Source of the DNA: Rhodobiaceae bacterium
GTDB lineage: Bacteria; Pseudomonadota; Alphaproteobacteria; Rhizobiales; Tepidamorphaceae
Assembly (NCBI GenBank): GCA_020441995.1
Contig: JAGRLC010000050.1
Span: 1 to 41,659, forward strand
Reading direction: 5' to 3'
DNA: 41,659 bases
The notes below the pieces were generated by a model. That model was not told where the DNA came from and searched no databases. It saw only the letters and a list, made by a program, of their open reading frames with translations. Of this stretch, positions 1 to 7,154 are shown in pieces; the stretch's first letter is position 1, and each line of letters opens with the position of its first letter. The translations under genes and the position numbers were made by a program.

Positions 1-544
1 AGCCGGTGACGCCGAGCAGCACCTGATTGTGCTCCTGCTGGCCGATGCCTTCGACAAGCTCGGCGATGGCGGTCGGCTGGTCGCCCTTGGGCTCGTATTC
101 GGCCTGCAGGTTGAAGGCGATGCCGCCCTCGGTTTTCTCCGGGCGTTCGGGGCGGTGCGGCACCCATTCCGGCGCGTCGTCGGAGACGTAGAACGGCCGC
201 CCGCGCGCCAGCAGCGCCTCTATGTTCTTCTGCGCGGGCAGGGACGCGGAGCCATCGTCGGGAATGCGGCCCTTGCCCTTGGGCTGGGCGGGCGCGGTCG
301 ACGGGTCCATGAGGTCCATTCCCTCGGTGCCGTCGATACGGGGCGCGCGTTCGGGGCGGGCTGCCTTGGATGCAGCGCCTCGGCTCTTGAGAATCTTCTT
401 GCCGATCCCGGAATCGACCCTGGCTTCGGCGGTGAACGCCGCCTGCGGCGCTTCCGACATGCCCGAGGGTTTGCCGTCTTCCATGAACGGCTTCAGCGCG
501 TCCTCGATGGAGGGCAGCTCTTTCTTTTTGGTGGATTTCGCCAT
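1..544 (-). CDS. uvrB: UvrABC excinuclease subunit B, N-terminal part (runs off the window)
   Basis: Translating the minus strand from the ATG at 544 gives 181 residues that end at the window edge. Residues 144-181 match the UvrB N-terminus: [20 protein letters not shown] followed by LLGVTG, the start of the Walker A loop. UvrB is the helicase-like damage-verification subunit of nucleotide excision repair, working with UvrA and UvrC. The first ~140 residues are a Lys/Pro/Ala-rich extension of low complexity that the E. coli protein lacks; rhizobial UvrB proteins are often extended this way, as I recall. The start is chosen because a Lys-rich sequence begins there, but no strong ribosome binding site is visible, so a downstream start is possible. 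No alphaproteobacterial LexA box (GTTC-N7-GTTC) was found upstream. Confidence 0.9.
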   Translation of the reverse strand, partial: MAKSTKKKELPSIEDALKPFMEDGKPSGMSEAPQAAFTAEARVDSGIGKKILKSRGAASKAARPERAPRIDGTEGMDLMDPSTAPAQPKGKGRIPDDGSASLPAQKNIEALLARGRPFYVSDDAPEWVPHRPERPEKTEGGIAFNLQAEYEPKGDQPTAIAELVEGIGQQEHNQVLLGVTG

Positions 545-606
545 GGCGCGAATATGGGACGAGTCACCGGGAGAGGGAAGGGGTAAGCGGCGTTCGGTGT
601 AACCGA

Positions 607-631
607 TGAAACGATCCTGTGAATCGTTTCA
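607..631. repeat. Perfect 9-bp inverted repeat between the HNH gene and uvrB
   Basis: Arms TGAAACGAT (607-615) and ATCGTTTCA (623-631) are perfect complements around a 7-base loop. It lies between the 3' end of the HNH gene and the 5' end of uvrB, both on the minus strand. There is no T-tract on either side, so an operator upstream of uvrB is as likely as a transcription terminator. Confidence 0.5.
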
Positions 632-704
632 AGGCGCGAACGCCCGAGGCCATAGCCGAGGGCCGGGGGAAGCTTGCGATTAGTTCTGAGCCAAAAGGCG
701 ACGA

Positions 705-1616
705 TTATTGTTTGAACACGTTCGTGCGATGCCAGCCCAGATATTCGGGATGAGGCCGCAACCGGCTATCTGCCGGTACATTTGCTTTCATATCGTGATT
801 AAGCAAATGAGAGACATCATGATTCAAATGGCGGGAGCGTAAGATTGTAAAATCGTCTTCAATTGATAGGAGGCCGCGGTCGAACATCCAATGTACTGTG
901 CCGGATAGCGCGATCCCATTACGGACCCAATCATTGCCGCCTTTCTCAACGGGGCGAATATGCGCCGCTTCGACCTCTGGACGACCTTGACCATTGATTA
1001 ATCGAAGCCCAGTGAAAGCGCATGTTCGGTCATATGCGATGCGCACATGCTGCTTGAATTTTGCGTCGCGCCATTTTCGTTTCGTCAATTGCTCAATGAT
1101 TGGTCGTTCAAATGGTTGGCCAATCAGGCCAGGTTGAGGTGTGTCGCCAAATCCGCTGCTTTGGGTCACCTCATCATCGGAATTTACGATTTCATCGTAT
1201 CGATCTGGCCATTCGTCGGGTTGCGACAAGCCTGCTTGTACAATTGCTGCAAACTCGGCCTCTTCTAGTTTTCGAACAGCCTGAACTTTGTAGCCATTGT
1301 TAATCGTACCATCAGCTTGGACGAGGCGCCGTTCGAAGCCGCCATTTTCCTTGTACTCAACGGATCTATCGAAATCGATATAGCCGTTCAAATGCGCGTA
1401 ATAATGCTTCGCTGTGGATGGGTCAGGTGAAATATCGGCGACCTTTGCAATACCTGTGTAGAAGCGACCATCCTTATTTTCCACTGGTCCGTAATAGACC
1501 ATCCAATCGCCAACAACGGGTTCCACACGGGACAAATACTGGCGAGGGAAATGGTACCGTTCTCCGGTTACATCGTCGTATCGACTATCCGGCTTGTGAT
1601 AGAAAACGGCTTTCAT
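705..1616 (-). CDS. HNH endonuclease with an N-terminal domain of unknown type
   Basis: This 303-residue protein has a C-terminal HNH nuclease domain at about residues 190-255. Visible features are CAFTG (199-203), His219 in AAHIRPVEKGGND, Asn233 and His242 followed by FDRG, the usual order of HNH_2-type nucleases. Residues 1-125 form a separate beta-rich region with VVGDWMVYYGP and RFYTGIAKVADI, reminiscent of PUA/EVE-like modified-base readers of modification-dependent restriction enzymes; that resemblance is my inference. No methyltransferase gene is adjacent. The gene is clearly richer in A+T than its neighbours and has no obvious ribosome binding site, which fits horizontal acquisition. 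A 6-bp dyad touches the start codon. It could act in defence against modified DNA, or be a solitary homing-type nuclease. Confidence 0.82.
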   Translation of the reverse strand: MKAVFYHKPDSRYDDVTGERYHFPRQYLSRVEPVVGDWMVYYGPVENKDGRFYTGIAKVADISPDPSTAKHYYAHLNGYIDFDRSVEYKENGGFERRLVQADGTINNGYKVQAVRKLEEAEFAAIVQAGLSQPDEWPDRYDEIVNSDDEVTQSSGFGDTPQPGLIGQPFERPIIEQLTKRKWRDAKFKQHVRIAYDRTCAFTGLRLINGQGRPEVEAAHIRPVEKGGNDWVRNGIALSGTVHWMFDRGLLSIEDDFTILRSRHLNHDVSHLLNHDMKANVPADSRLRPHPEYLGWHRTNVFKQ

Positions 1617-1629
1617 AGACGTAGTCTAT
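1615..1629. promoter_or_regulatory. Dyad overlapping the HNH gene start codon
   Basis: ATAGAC-GTA-GTCTAT is a perfect 6-bp dyad with a 3-base centre. It begins within the start codon of the HNH gene and extends upstream. A protein bound here would block translation initiation sequences or early transcription. No gene for a C-type controller is visible nearby, so a regulatory role is inference only. Confidence 0.35.
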
Positions 1630-1687
1630 TGGTTTTGATCGAATTTAGGGAGGGGCATAAGATTACGAAGAAATTCGAAAAACCACC

Positions 1688-1960
1688 CTACTCGGCCACC
1701 TTCATCTTGGTGGCCAACAGGTTGCCGTCTTCCTCTTCGTCATAGGTCAGGGTGACTTCGTCGCCGATGTCCATCGTCGCGGTCGAAATGTCTTCGGCGA
1801 GGAAGAACTCATGGCCGTTTTCCAGCGTCAGCAACCGGGCTTCCATGTCGTAGGCCACGACCTTGCCGGTTTCGGTCTCGGAGGCGAGGGCGCTGACGGT
1901 GGCCAGTGACAGCGCGAGCGCTGAGACGGTGATGAGCTGTTTGATCTTTGGTTGTGTCAT
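1688..1960 (-). CDS. Small secreted DUF1344-type protein
   Basis: The 90-residue product starts with a Sec signal peptide (charged MTQPKIKQ, a hydrophobic core, and a likely cleavage after ALA near residue 26). The mature part contains TGKVVAYDMEARLLTLENG, then a DIGDEVTLTYDEEEDGN segment. This matches the pattern of the DUF1344 family of short periplasmic proteins common in rhizobia, predicted to form a small OB- or SH3-like beta barrel. Function is unknown. GGTAGG lies about 5 bases before the ATG. A related but diverged protein is encoded at 8342-8608. Confidence 0.8.
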   Translation of the reverse strand: MTQPKIKQLITVSALALSLATVSALASETETGKVVAYDMEARLLTLENGHEFFLAEDISTATMDIGDEVTLTYDEEEDGNLLATKMKVAE

Positions 1961-2153
1961 GTCGGCCTACCCGCGGATGTGCCGCTGAACATGGCGGCTT
2001 CCAGCCCTGGTATTAAGTGATAACGCCGTAGCGGGGCGCAATTCAATGGCGGAATCATTCCTGGTTGCCGCGCCCGTGTGCGCTACGAAAATCCGCCCGA
2101 AAAGTTTCGCTTTCCACCTCAAAAAAATGTGCCGGAGATTCATGATTTTTCTG

Positions 2154-2178
2154 GAACGGGATTTCCATGCATCCGTTG
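2154..2178 (+). promoter_or_regulatory. Probable EcfG/RpoE2 general-stress promoter
   Basis: GGAAC at 2154-2158 and CGTT at 2175-2178 are separated by exactly 16 bases. This is the known consensus of alphaproteobacterial EcfG-type sigma factors (GGAAC-N16/17-cGTT). It lies 62 bases before the start codon of the secreted protein at 2241, a plausible leader length. Confidence 0.65.
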
Positions 2179-2240
2179 TCTCCACCCAAGGCGAAGGCAG
2201 TTGCCCAATTCACCCCTTCGCCTTGTGAAAGGAGTTCAAA

Positions 2241-2570
2241 ATGTTGAACCGCACAATGATTTCCGCACTGGCGCTGAGTATGGCGATGGGACTTTCCGGC
2301 GCCGCTTATGCGCTTGATGACGAATCCCCGGTGAAGACGGATCAGGACGTTTCCAACCCGTCGGCTGACGATGCCGGCGCGCAGTTCAAGATGAACGACG
2401 AGTTCGGCAAGCCGCTCGACCGCTCCAAGGTTGGTGAGACGGTGGGGAACAACCAGGTTGTCCGTGATGAGAAGGTCAACAATCCGTCCTCGGACGATAC
2501 GGCGATGAATGAGGATAATGGACTTTACCTGAAGGACACCCGTGACGTCGGCGAACCCACCGTCAACTGA
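2241..2570 (+). CDS. Secreted acidic hypothetical protein with an internal repeat
   Basis: This 109-residue protein follows a strong ribosome binding site (AAAGGAG, 6 bases before the ATG). Residues 1-25 are a signal peptide ending near AAYALDD. The mature part is acidic and carries two related segments, DQDVSNPSADDAG and DEKVNNPSSDDTA, about 45 residues apart, with GETVGNN between them and GEPTVN at the end. I do not recognise a family. No cysteine or transmembrane segment follows the signal, so it is probably periplasmic. An EcfG-type promoter lies upstream and a strong terminator downstream, so it is likely a single-gene unit of the general stress response. Confidence 0.8.
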   Translation: MLNRTMISALALSMAMGLSGAAYALDDESPVKTDQDVSNPSADDAGAQFKMNDEFGKPLDRSKVGETVGNNQVVRDEKVNNPSSDDTAMNEDNGLYLKDTRDVGEPTVN

Positions 2571-2597
2571 CAAGCCGGATGATTCCTCAAAGGTCGG

Positions 2598-2617
2598 CAG
2601 GGCGTTTGTCCGCCCTG
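2598..2617 (+). repeat. Short hairpin ahead of the main terminator
   Basis: CAGGGCG (2598-2604) pairs with CGCCCTG (2611-2617) around a 6-base loop. It precedes the main terminator by 13 bases and may stabilise the 3' end of the transcript. Confidence 0.4.
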
Positions 2618-2630
2618 AACAAGCCGGGAG

Positions 2631-2656
2631 GCCCGCGGCAATCGCCGCGGGCTTTT
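2631..2656 (+). terminator. Rho-independent terminator of the secreted-protein gene
   Basis: A perfect 9-bp GC stem, GCCCGCGGC and GCCGCGGGC, with the tetraloop AATC is followed by TTTT. It lies 60 bases after the stop codon at 2570. Confidence 0.85.
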
Positions 2657-2747
2657 CGCGTGTGCGATCCACCCGGATGGGTTATGGGTGCGGTTCAATG
2701 GTGAAACCGGCTGTGTGCCGCAATTGCCGGGGCAACCCGATTGCCGC

Positions 2748-3473
2748 ATGAAGCATTGGCACGCAATGACCCGACACACGCGCAAATCCCGTCTTTTTGG
2801 CGACCGCCACCATCACCACCCGCGCGTGCGCCTCTTATGGGGCATCGCCGTTGCCGGTTTATGCGGTTTCGTGCTGCTTGCCGCACTGATGCGCAACGAT
2901 CTGCTGACCGCATTCGACAACAGCATTATCCTCGCCCTGCGAAGCGCACCGGACGATCCCATCGGGCCGCCCTGGTTCGAGGCGGCGATGATAGACATCA
3001 CGGCGCTGGGCTCGTTTACGGTGCTGAGCATCGTGTCGGTCATCGTGTTTGCCGCTCTTGTGCTGGAGCGCCACGGGAAGGCGGCCCTTTTCCTGCTTGG
3101 ATCGCTCGTCAGCGGAACGCTTGTGGCCAACGGTGCGAAAGCCATTTTCTCCCGCGCCAGGCCCGATGTCGTCGAGCCCTTCGCATCGACATTCACCTCA
3201 AGCTTTCCGAGCGCGCATGCAACTGTCGGCATGCTCGCCTATCTGGTGCTTGCCGCGGTTGCGATCCGCTTCATTCCGCGCCATGAACTGCGCCGGCTGA
3301 TGATACTGTGCGCCGTCGCGATCGGTTTGCTGATCGGTGTCAGCCGCGTCTATCTGGGCGTGCACTGGCCAAGCGACGTGTTGGCCGGCTGGTCGCTCGG
3401 CGCCGCATGGGCCAGCCTGTGCTGGCTTGCCGCGCATTATCTCGACCGCCAGCGCGGCATCGGTCCGCTGTGA
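2748..3473 (+). CDS. PAP2-family membrane phosphatase
   Basis: This integral membrane phosphatase belongs to the PAP2 (phosphatidic acid phosphatase type 2) family. It has all three catalytic motifs in order: KAIFSRARP (K-X6-RP), SFPSAHA (PSGH variant with Ala) and SRVYLGVHWPSD (SR-X5-H-X3-D). About five hydrophobic segments flank them, as in bacterial PgpB and undecaprenyl-diphosphate phosphatases. The likely substrate is a lipid phosphate such as undecaprenyl diphosphate or phosphatidate, but substrate cannot be read from sequence. The frame stays open upstream to a GTG at 2688, only 32 bases past a strong terminator; I prefer the ATG at 2748, with 2766 as an alternative. None has a clear ribosome binding site. 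A His-rich HHHHP stretch lies near the N-terminus. Confidence 0.88.
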   Translation: MKHWHAMTRHTRKSRLFGDRHHHHPRVRLLWGIAVAGLCGFVLLAALMRNDLLTAFDNSIILALRSAPDDPIGPPWFEAAMIDITALGSFTVLSIVSVIVFAALVLERHGKAALFLLGSLVSGTLVANGAKAIFSRARPDVVEPFASTFTSSFPSAHATVGMLAYLVLAAVAIRFIPRHELRRLMILCAVAIGLLIGVSRVYLGVHWPSDVLAGWSLGAAWASLCWLAAHYLDRQRGIGPL

Positions 3474-3499
3474 CCTGAAATTATTTCTGATGCCCGGGT

Positions 3500-3525
3500 G
3501 AAACTTTCCGCAAACCTGCCCCGTT
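3500..3525 (+). promoter_or_regulatory. Possible EcfG-type promoter, one mismatch
   Basis: GAAAC at 3500-3504 and CGTT at 3522-3525 are separated by 17 bases, one mismatch from the GGAAC consensus. It lies 83 bases before the DUF7282 gene start. This is weaker than the site at 2154. Confidence 0.35.
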
Positions 3526-3608
3526 ACTTCCTGCGCTGGCGCACGAAGACCCCTGGCCGTTCGCCGGTGCACATTCCCCCAAGCCAGGGAAAACAGGGAG
3601 TTCTCCCA

Positions 3609-4025
3609 ATGACCAACATGATCAAAGCCGCGCTTTTCGGAGGCGCGATTGCGCTTTCCGCGACCTCGGCCTTCGCCATGCATCACCTTTCCGTGTCGGC
3701 CGACGACCAGGATGTTTCAGGCGGCAAGGTGACCGCCACCGAGATCAATACAACGCAGGACGGCTGGCTGGTCGTGCACCGCACCGGAGACGACATGAAG
3801 CCCGGCCCGGTCGTTGGTCACGCGTGGATCAAGAACGGCAAGAACGAGAACGTCACCGCCGATCTGACCGAAGAGGTGAAGAGCGGCGAGAAGCTGATGC
3901 TCATGGTTCACGGCGAAGATGGCGGCATGAAAGCGGGTGAGTTTGAATACACGCTCGGCGCCAAGGAAGACGGTCCGATCAAGGAAGATGGCAAGCTGAT
4001 CATGACCGTTATCACGGCCAAGTAA
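3609..4025 (+). CDS. Secreted DUF7282-like protein
   Basis: The 138-residue protein begins at the ATG preceded by CAGGGAG (8 bases upstream); the longer open frame from 3498 lacks a signal at its start and was rejected. Residues 1-23 are a signal peptide ending ATSAFA. The mature part has DDQDVSGGKVTATEINTT, GWLVVHR and PGPVVGHAWIKNGKNENVTA, then KLMLMVHGEDG. The order 'acid/Gln, valine-rich strand, GW-hydrophobic-H, GPVVG, NVTV' matches the DUF7282 fold known mainly from haloarchaeal surface proteins and found in some proteobacteria. It is probably a periplasmic beta-sandwich. Function is unknown. Confidence 0.78.
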   Translation: MTNMIKAALFGGAIALSATSAFAMHHLSVSADDQDVSGGKVTATEINTTQDGWLVVHRTGDDMKPGPVVGHAWIKNGKNENVTADLTEEVKSGEKLMLMVHGEDGGMKAGEFEYTLGAKEDGPIKEDGKLIMTVITAK

Positions 4026-4131
4026 GCCTGTACGTTCGAGTAAGGGGGAGGGCCCGGCGCGCCAGCGGGAGAAGGCATTGCTGTCTTGTCCGCCGGTGCC
4101 GCCGGGCGTCTCTTCCAATTTTTATTGCCTC

Positions 4132-4992
4132 TCAGCCGCCGATGAAGCGGGCGATTTCCTGGCCGTTGCGGTCGTAGAGATAGAGGTGGCGGTTATCGCG
4201 GGCGAAGTAGCGCGATGCCGCGAAGGCGTTGAACAGGACGCGCTCGTAGGTGTCGGTTGCGCCGCCGCAGCGCATCTTCGTGGAAATGACATTCGAGAAG
4301 CGCACGGCGGCACGGCTGGTCTGTTCGACGCTTGTGTCGAAGCTGTTGCAGCCGCCATTGCCGGAGACCTTGCCGCGCCGGTTGATGTTCATGCGGGTTG
4401 CGCGCGAGGCGTTGCCGCCGAGTTCCTCAAGGCGTCCGGCATTGTTGCGCAGAACGCTGAGGCGCCAGTTGCCTGCAAGCTCGAAGCCGTTGTTGCCGCG
4501 CTGGGGCTGCTGCGGCGCGCGGGCGTTGTCCGAGACAATGACGCGCACGAGACGGAAGGTTTCCCACCCCGCCGCACGATCGGAGACGGCGGCCAGCAAC
4601 GAACCATTGCCGACGCCGGCGCGGACATATTTGCCATTCTGCGCCGATCGCAGCGTGAAGGTGCCGCCATTGGTGCGCATGTGGAAGATTTCCCATGAGC
4701 CGACACGGGCGGAAGCCACAGCGAGGAACGCGCCCTGTCCGACGCCCGCGCGCAGATATTTGCCGGATTTCCGATCGCGGAAGGCGACCTGGCTGGACTG
4801 AACGCGCACCATATCGAACCGCAGTGCGGTCTTGGCGGAAGGCTGGTTGGCGGCAAGGTAGCCGCCGGCGGAGGCGACATATTTGCCGCTCTGCACGGAC
4901 TGGAGCGTGTAATATTGAGCCGCATTGGCCGCCGTCGAAGCGGCGAGCGCCGATATGACGACGGCCATGGTTGCGATGAGTTTCCTCAACAT
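4132..4992 (-). CDS. Secreted fascin-like beta-trefoil and META domain fusion protein
   Basis: The 286-residue protein starts at the ATG preceded by GAGGAAGAAG. A signal peptide ends near residue 25 (ANAAQ). Residues 26-152 hold three related repeats with SGKYVASAGG, SGKYLRAGVG and NGKYVRAGVG, the pattern of a fascin/actin-crosslinking-like beta-trefoil, a fold that often binds carbohydrate or protein. After a Gln/Pro linker (158-168), residues 171-284 form a META domain (HslJ-like) with LAGNWRLS, GNGGCNSFD and STKMRCGG, ending GQEIARF. The two cysteines may pair. It is 34 bases downstream of another META gene on the same strand, so they are probably co-transcribed. META proteins are linked to envelope stress and drug tolerance in other bacteria; a specific role here is unknown. 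Confidence 0.82.
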   Translation of the reverse strand: MLRKLIATMAVVISALAASTAANAAQYYTLQSVQSGKYVASAGGYLAANQPSAKTALRFDMVRVQSSQVAFRDRKSGKYLRAGVGQGAFLAVASARVGSWEIFHMRTNGGTFTLRSAQNGKYVRAGVGNGSLLAAVSDRAAGWETFRLVRVIVSDNARAPQQPQRGNNGFELAGNWRLSVLRNNAGRLEELGGNASRATRMNINRRGKVSGNGGCNSFDTSVEQTSRAAVRFSNVISTKMRCGGATDTYERVLFNAFAASRYFARDNRHLYLYDRNGQEIARFIGG

Positions 4993-5026
4993 GGTTCTTC
5001 TTCCTCGTGTTGCCTCGTTGGAAGGG

Positions 5027-5554
5027 TCAGGCCCGCGCGAAGCGGGCGATGGCGTTGCCGCGCGCATCGAGCAGGATCAGTTCGTTGCCGTCCTGGGTGT
5101 AGCCGGCGGCATGCTTGAAGGCCGCGAACAGGCCGCGTTCGGCATCCCATACAGGCCCGAAGCAGGCCTTGCGGGTTGCCAGTACGCCGGTGAAGGCGAT
5201 GTCGTCGCCATCAAGCGTAAGGCTTGTTCCGAAGCGGTTGCAGCCGACGGTTCCCGACAGCTTGCCGTCTTCGCCGATCACGATCTGCGAACGCGCGACC
5301 AACGCGTCGTCGAGCCCGGAAAGCTCGCCGCCGGGGCCGGCCAGATGCGTCAATTGCCAAGTGCCGCCAAGCGGCATGCTATCTGAAGTGCTCGTCACGG
5401 CAGGCCCTTTCTGCTGTTGCGCGTATGCGGCGGGCAGGAGCTGGGAAGCACCATGGGCGGTCATTGCGCCGGTTACGGCATAAGGCGCCATCGCGAAGGC
5501 CGAGCCGAGGCTGGCGCAGCCGAGAACGAGGGCGGTGAACAGTCGTCTTCCCAT
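5027..5554 (-). CDS. Secreted META-domain protein
   Basis: This is a 175-residue secreted protein. The start at 5554 is chosen because GTGGAG lies 8 bases upstream and a signal peptide (MGRRLFTALVLGC, cleavage probably near residue 32 or at AYA 43-45) begins there; an upstream start at 5587 would put 11 extra residues before the signal. The META domain covers about 61-172: LGGTWQLTHL, GTVGCNRFG, TRKACFG, and the closing DARGNAIARF, which closely parallels the end of the downstream trefoil-META protein. It is the first gene of a two-gene unit. The paired cysteines (105, 131) match those of its neighbour, suggesting a conserved disulphide. Confidence 0.82.
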   Translation of the reverse strand: MGRRLFTALVLGCASLGSAFAMAPYAVTGAMTAHGASQLLPAAYAQQQKGPAVTSTSDSMPLGGTWQLTHLAGPGGELSGLDDALVARSQIVIGEDGKLSGTVGCNRFGTSLTLDGDDIAFTGVLATRKACFGPVWDAERGLFAAFKHAAGYTQDGNELILLDARGNAIARFARA

Positions 5555-5721
5555 GTGTTTGTCTCCACGCTTTGCCGCAAGGGGCAATTGAAACCGTCCG
5601 GCGGATAGCCGGGATTAGCGTGAAGAAAACATTTCCGGTCTGAAACGCCCCTGAAGCCGGCGTTCATTTGGGGTTCAGGGAAGAGGCCGGGCGTTGCGGC
5701 TTCTGGCTGGCCGTGCGCCGG

Positions 5722-6609
5722 CTAGGCGTAGGCCCACGCGAACCCGCCGTTCTTTTCACCGGTGATGCGGATGATCGAAGGGTCGGCGAAGTGGGCGGTG
5801 CAGAGCTTCGTCGGCGTGTCCATGATGCGGGAGAATAGGGCGCGGCGGGTTTCGCCGGCCTGTTTGGAATTGTAGTCGGAGAACATACCCATATCGGGAT
5901 AGAGCAGCTGGAGCGGCGAATGGATCATGTCGCCGCCGATGATGGCGTCGGGGTGTTTGGCTCCCAGTTCGACCGAGAAATGGTCGATGGTGTGGCCGGG
6001 CGTCGGGATCAGGCGGACGGTATCTTCGAAAGCGTGATCGCTCGTCACGCACTGGTGGCAGCCGGATGCCACGACCGGCAGCACGGAATCGGTGACCCAC
6101 GGGCAGGTTTCCGGCGACTTCGCCTCGCGCTCGGTCCAGAAATCCAGTTCCTTTTGAGAGAAGATGTAACGCGCATTGGGGAATGCGGGCACCCAGCGGC
6201 CGTTCTCCAGCCGCGTGTTCCAGCCGACGTGATCGACGTGCAGGTGGGTGCACATGACGAAGTCGATATCGGCCATGCCGACGCCCATCGCGGCGAGGTT
6301 CTTCTCCCAGGTGTCGAGCTTCAGCATGTCGAAGAACGGGCGGCCCGGGCGCGGCTTGTCGTTGCCGATGCAGGAATCCACGAGGATCGTTTGGCGCGGC
6401 GTGCGCACCAGATAGCTCTGGAAACACAGGATCACCTTGCCGGTCTCGGGGTGGATGAAATCCGGCTCCAGCCAGTGGCGGTGCTCTTCGTAAATCTCGG
6501 GCGTCAGGCCGGAGAAGAACTCAGTGGCCGGGAAGACATCGGACACCAGTTCGACAATCCGGTCGATGCGTATATCACCGATGATCAGCGGTTCACGGAG
6601 CGTCGCCAT
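5722..6609 (-). CDS. MBL-fold metallo-hydrolase
   Basis: A 295-residue member of the metallo-beta-lactamase superfamily. The zinc-binding motif THLHVDHVGW (H122, H124, D126, H127) is intact, followed by a PGHTIDH motif, GGDMIHSP with the bridging Asp, and a late AHFADPS His. This is the arrangement of lactonase- and glyoxalase-II-like hydrolases. There is no signal peptide, so it is probably cytoplasmic. The ATG at 6609 is chosen over a TTG at 6657; the site before it (GAAAG) is weak. It is divergent from the DUF486 gene. The substrate (for example an acyl-homoserine lactone) cannot be inferred from sequence. Confidence 0.88.
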   Translation of the reverse strand: MATLREPLIIGDIRIDRIVELVSDVFPATEFFSGLTPEIYEEHRHWLEPDFIHPETGKVILCFQSYLVRTPRQTILVDSCIGNDKPRPGRPFFDMLKLDTWEKNLAAMGVGMADIDFVMCTHLHVDHVGWNTRLENGRWVPAFPNARYIFSQKELDFWTEREAKSPETCPWVTDSVLPVVASGCHQCVTSDHAFEDTVRLIPTPGHTIDHFSVELGAKHPDAIIGGDMIHSPLQLLYPDMGMFSDYNSKQAGETRRALFSRIMDTPTKLCTAHFADPSIIRITGEKNGGFAWAYA

Positions 6610-6759
6610 GGTTTGTTGTCTTTCAGGAACGATGTTTCGATTAACATTCGCTGGCAAGCGATAGCCGCGTCAAGAATGAGCGCCTGGTTTGCATGCTTGA
6701 CAGATATGCGGGTGAAGCGCAGGAGCGATTTCGGTTTTCCGTCACGGAGTCTTCAATCC

Positions 6760-7116
6760 ATGCACCCGCCTTTTCCCCTTTGGCCATGGGTCGCGCCGGT
6801 CGTGTTACTCACGTTTTCCAACCTGTTCATGACCATCGCCTGGTACGGCCACCTCAAGTTCAAGAGCACAGCGCTGGCAATCGTCATTGTGGCCAGTTGG
6901 GCCATTGCCTTCTTCGAGTATTGCCTTGCGGTGCCTGCCAACCGGATCGGACATCAGGTCTATTCGGCAGCAGAGCTGAAAACGATGCAGGAGGTGATCA
7001 CGCTGATCGTGTTCGCCGGTTTCTCGGCTTTCTATCTCAAGGAGCCGCTCGGCTGGAACCATCTCGCGGGGTTCGCGCTGATCGCGGGGGGCGCTGCAAT
7101 CATTTTCCGCGCCTGA
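6760..7116 (+). CDS. DUF486 (DMT-superfamily) small membrane protein
   Basis: The 118-residue protein has four hydrophobic segments and the DUF486 signature: FMTIAWYGHLKF near the start, AFFEYCLAVPANRIG in the middle, then QVYSAAELKTMQEVITL and YLKEPLGWNH. DUF486 proteins resemble half-size members of the drug/metabolite transporter superfamily and probably dimerise; no substrate is known. The open frame continues far upstream, antisense to the MBL gene, but conservation begins at this methionine and GGAG lies 11 bases before it. Confidence 0.85.
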   Translation: MHPPFPLWPWVAPVVLLTFSNLFMTIAWYGHLKFKSTALAIVIVASWAIAFFEYCLAVPANRIGHQVYSAAELKTMQEVITLIVFAGFSAFYLKEPLGWNHLAGFALIAGGAAIIFRA

Positions 7117-7154
7117 GCGTGGCGGGGAAATAGCGTTTGTGGCAATCTGCCCGA

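Noticed and set aside
545-704. LexA (SOS) box upstream of uvrB
   Set aside because: No GTTC-N7-GTTC or GAAC-N7-GAAC pair occurs; single GAAC words are present without a partner.
705-1616. Sulfur-binding (phosphorothioate-reading) domain assigned to the HNH protein
   Set aside because: The N-terminal region does not show residues I would need to support that family; only a general reader-like appearance remains.
2688-2747. GTG start at 2688 for the PAP2 gene
   Set aside because: It lies close behind a strong terminator and encodes a non-conserved polar stretch before the first membrane segment.
5649-5680. CCCTGAA and TTCAGGG inverted repeat downstream of the MBL gene
   Set aside because: Only 7 bases per arm with an 18-base loop and no T-tract; could be chance.
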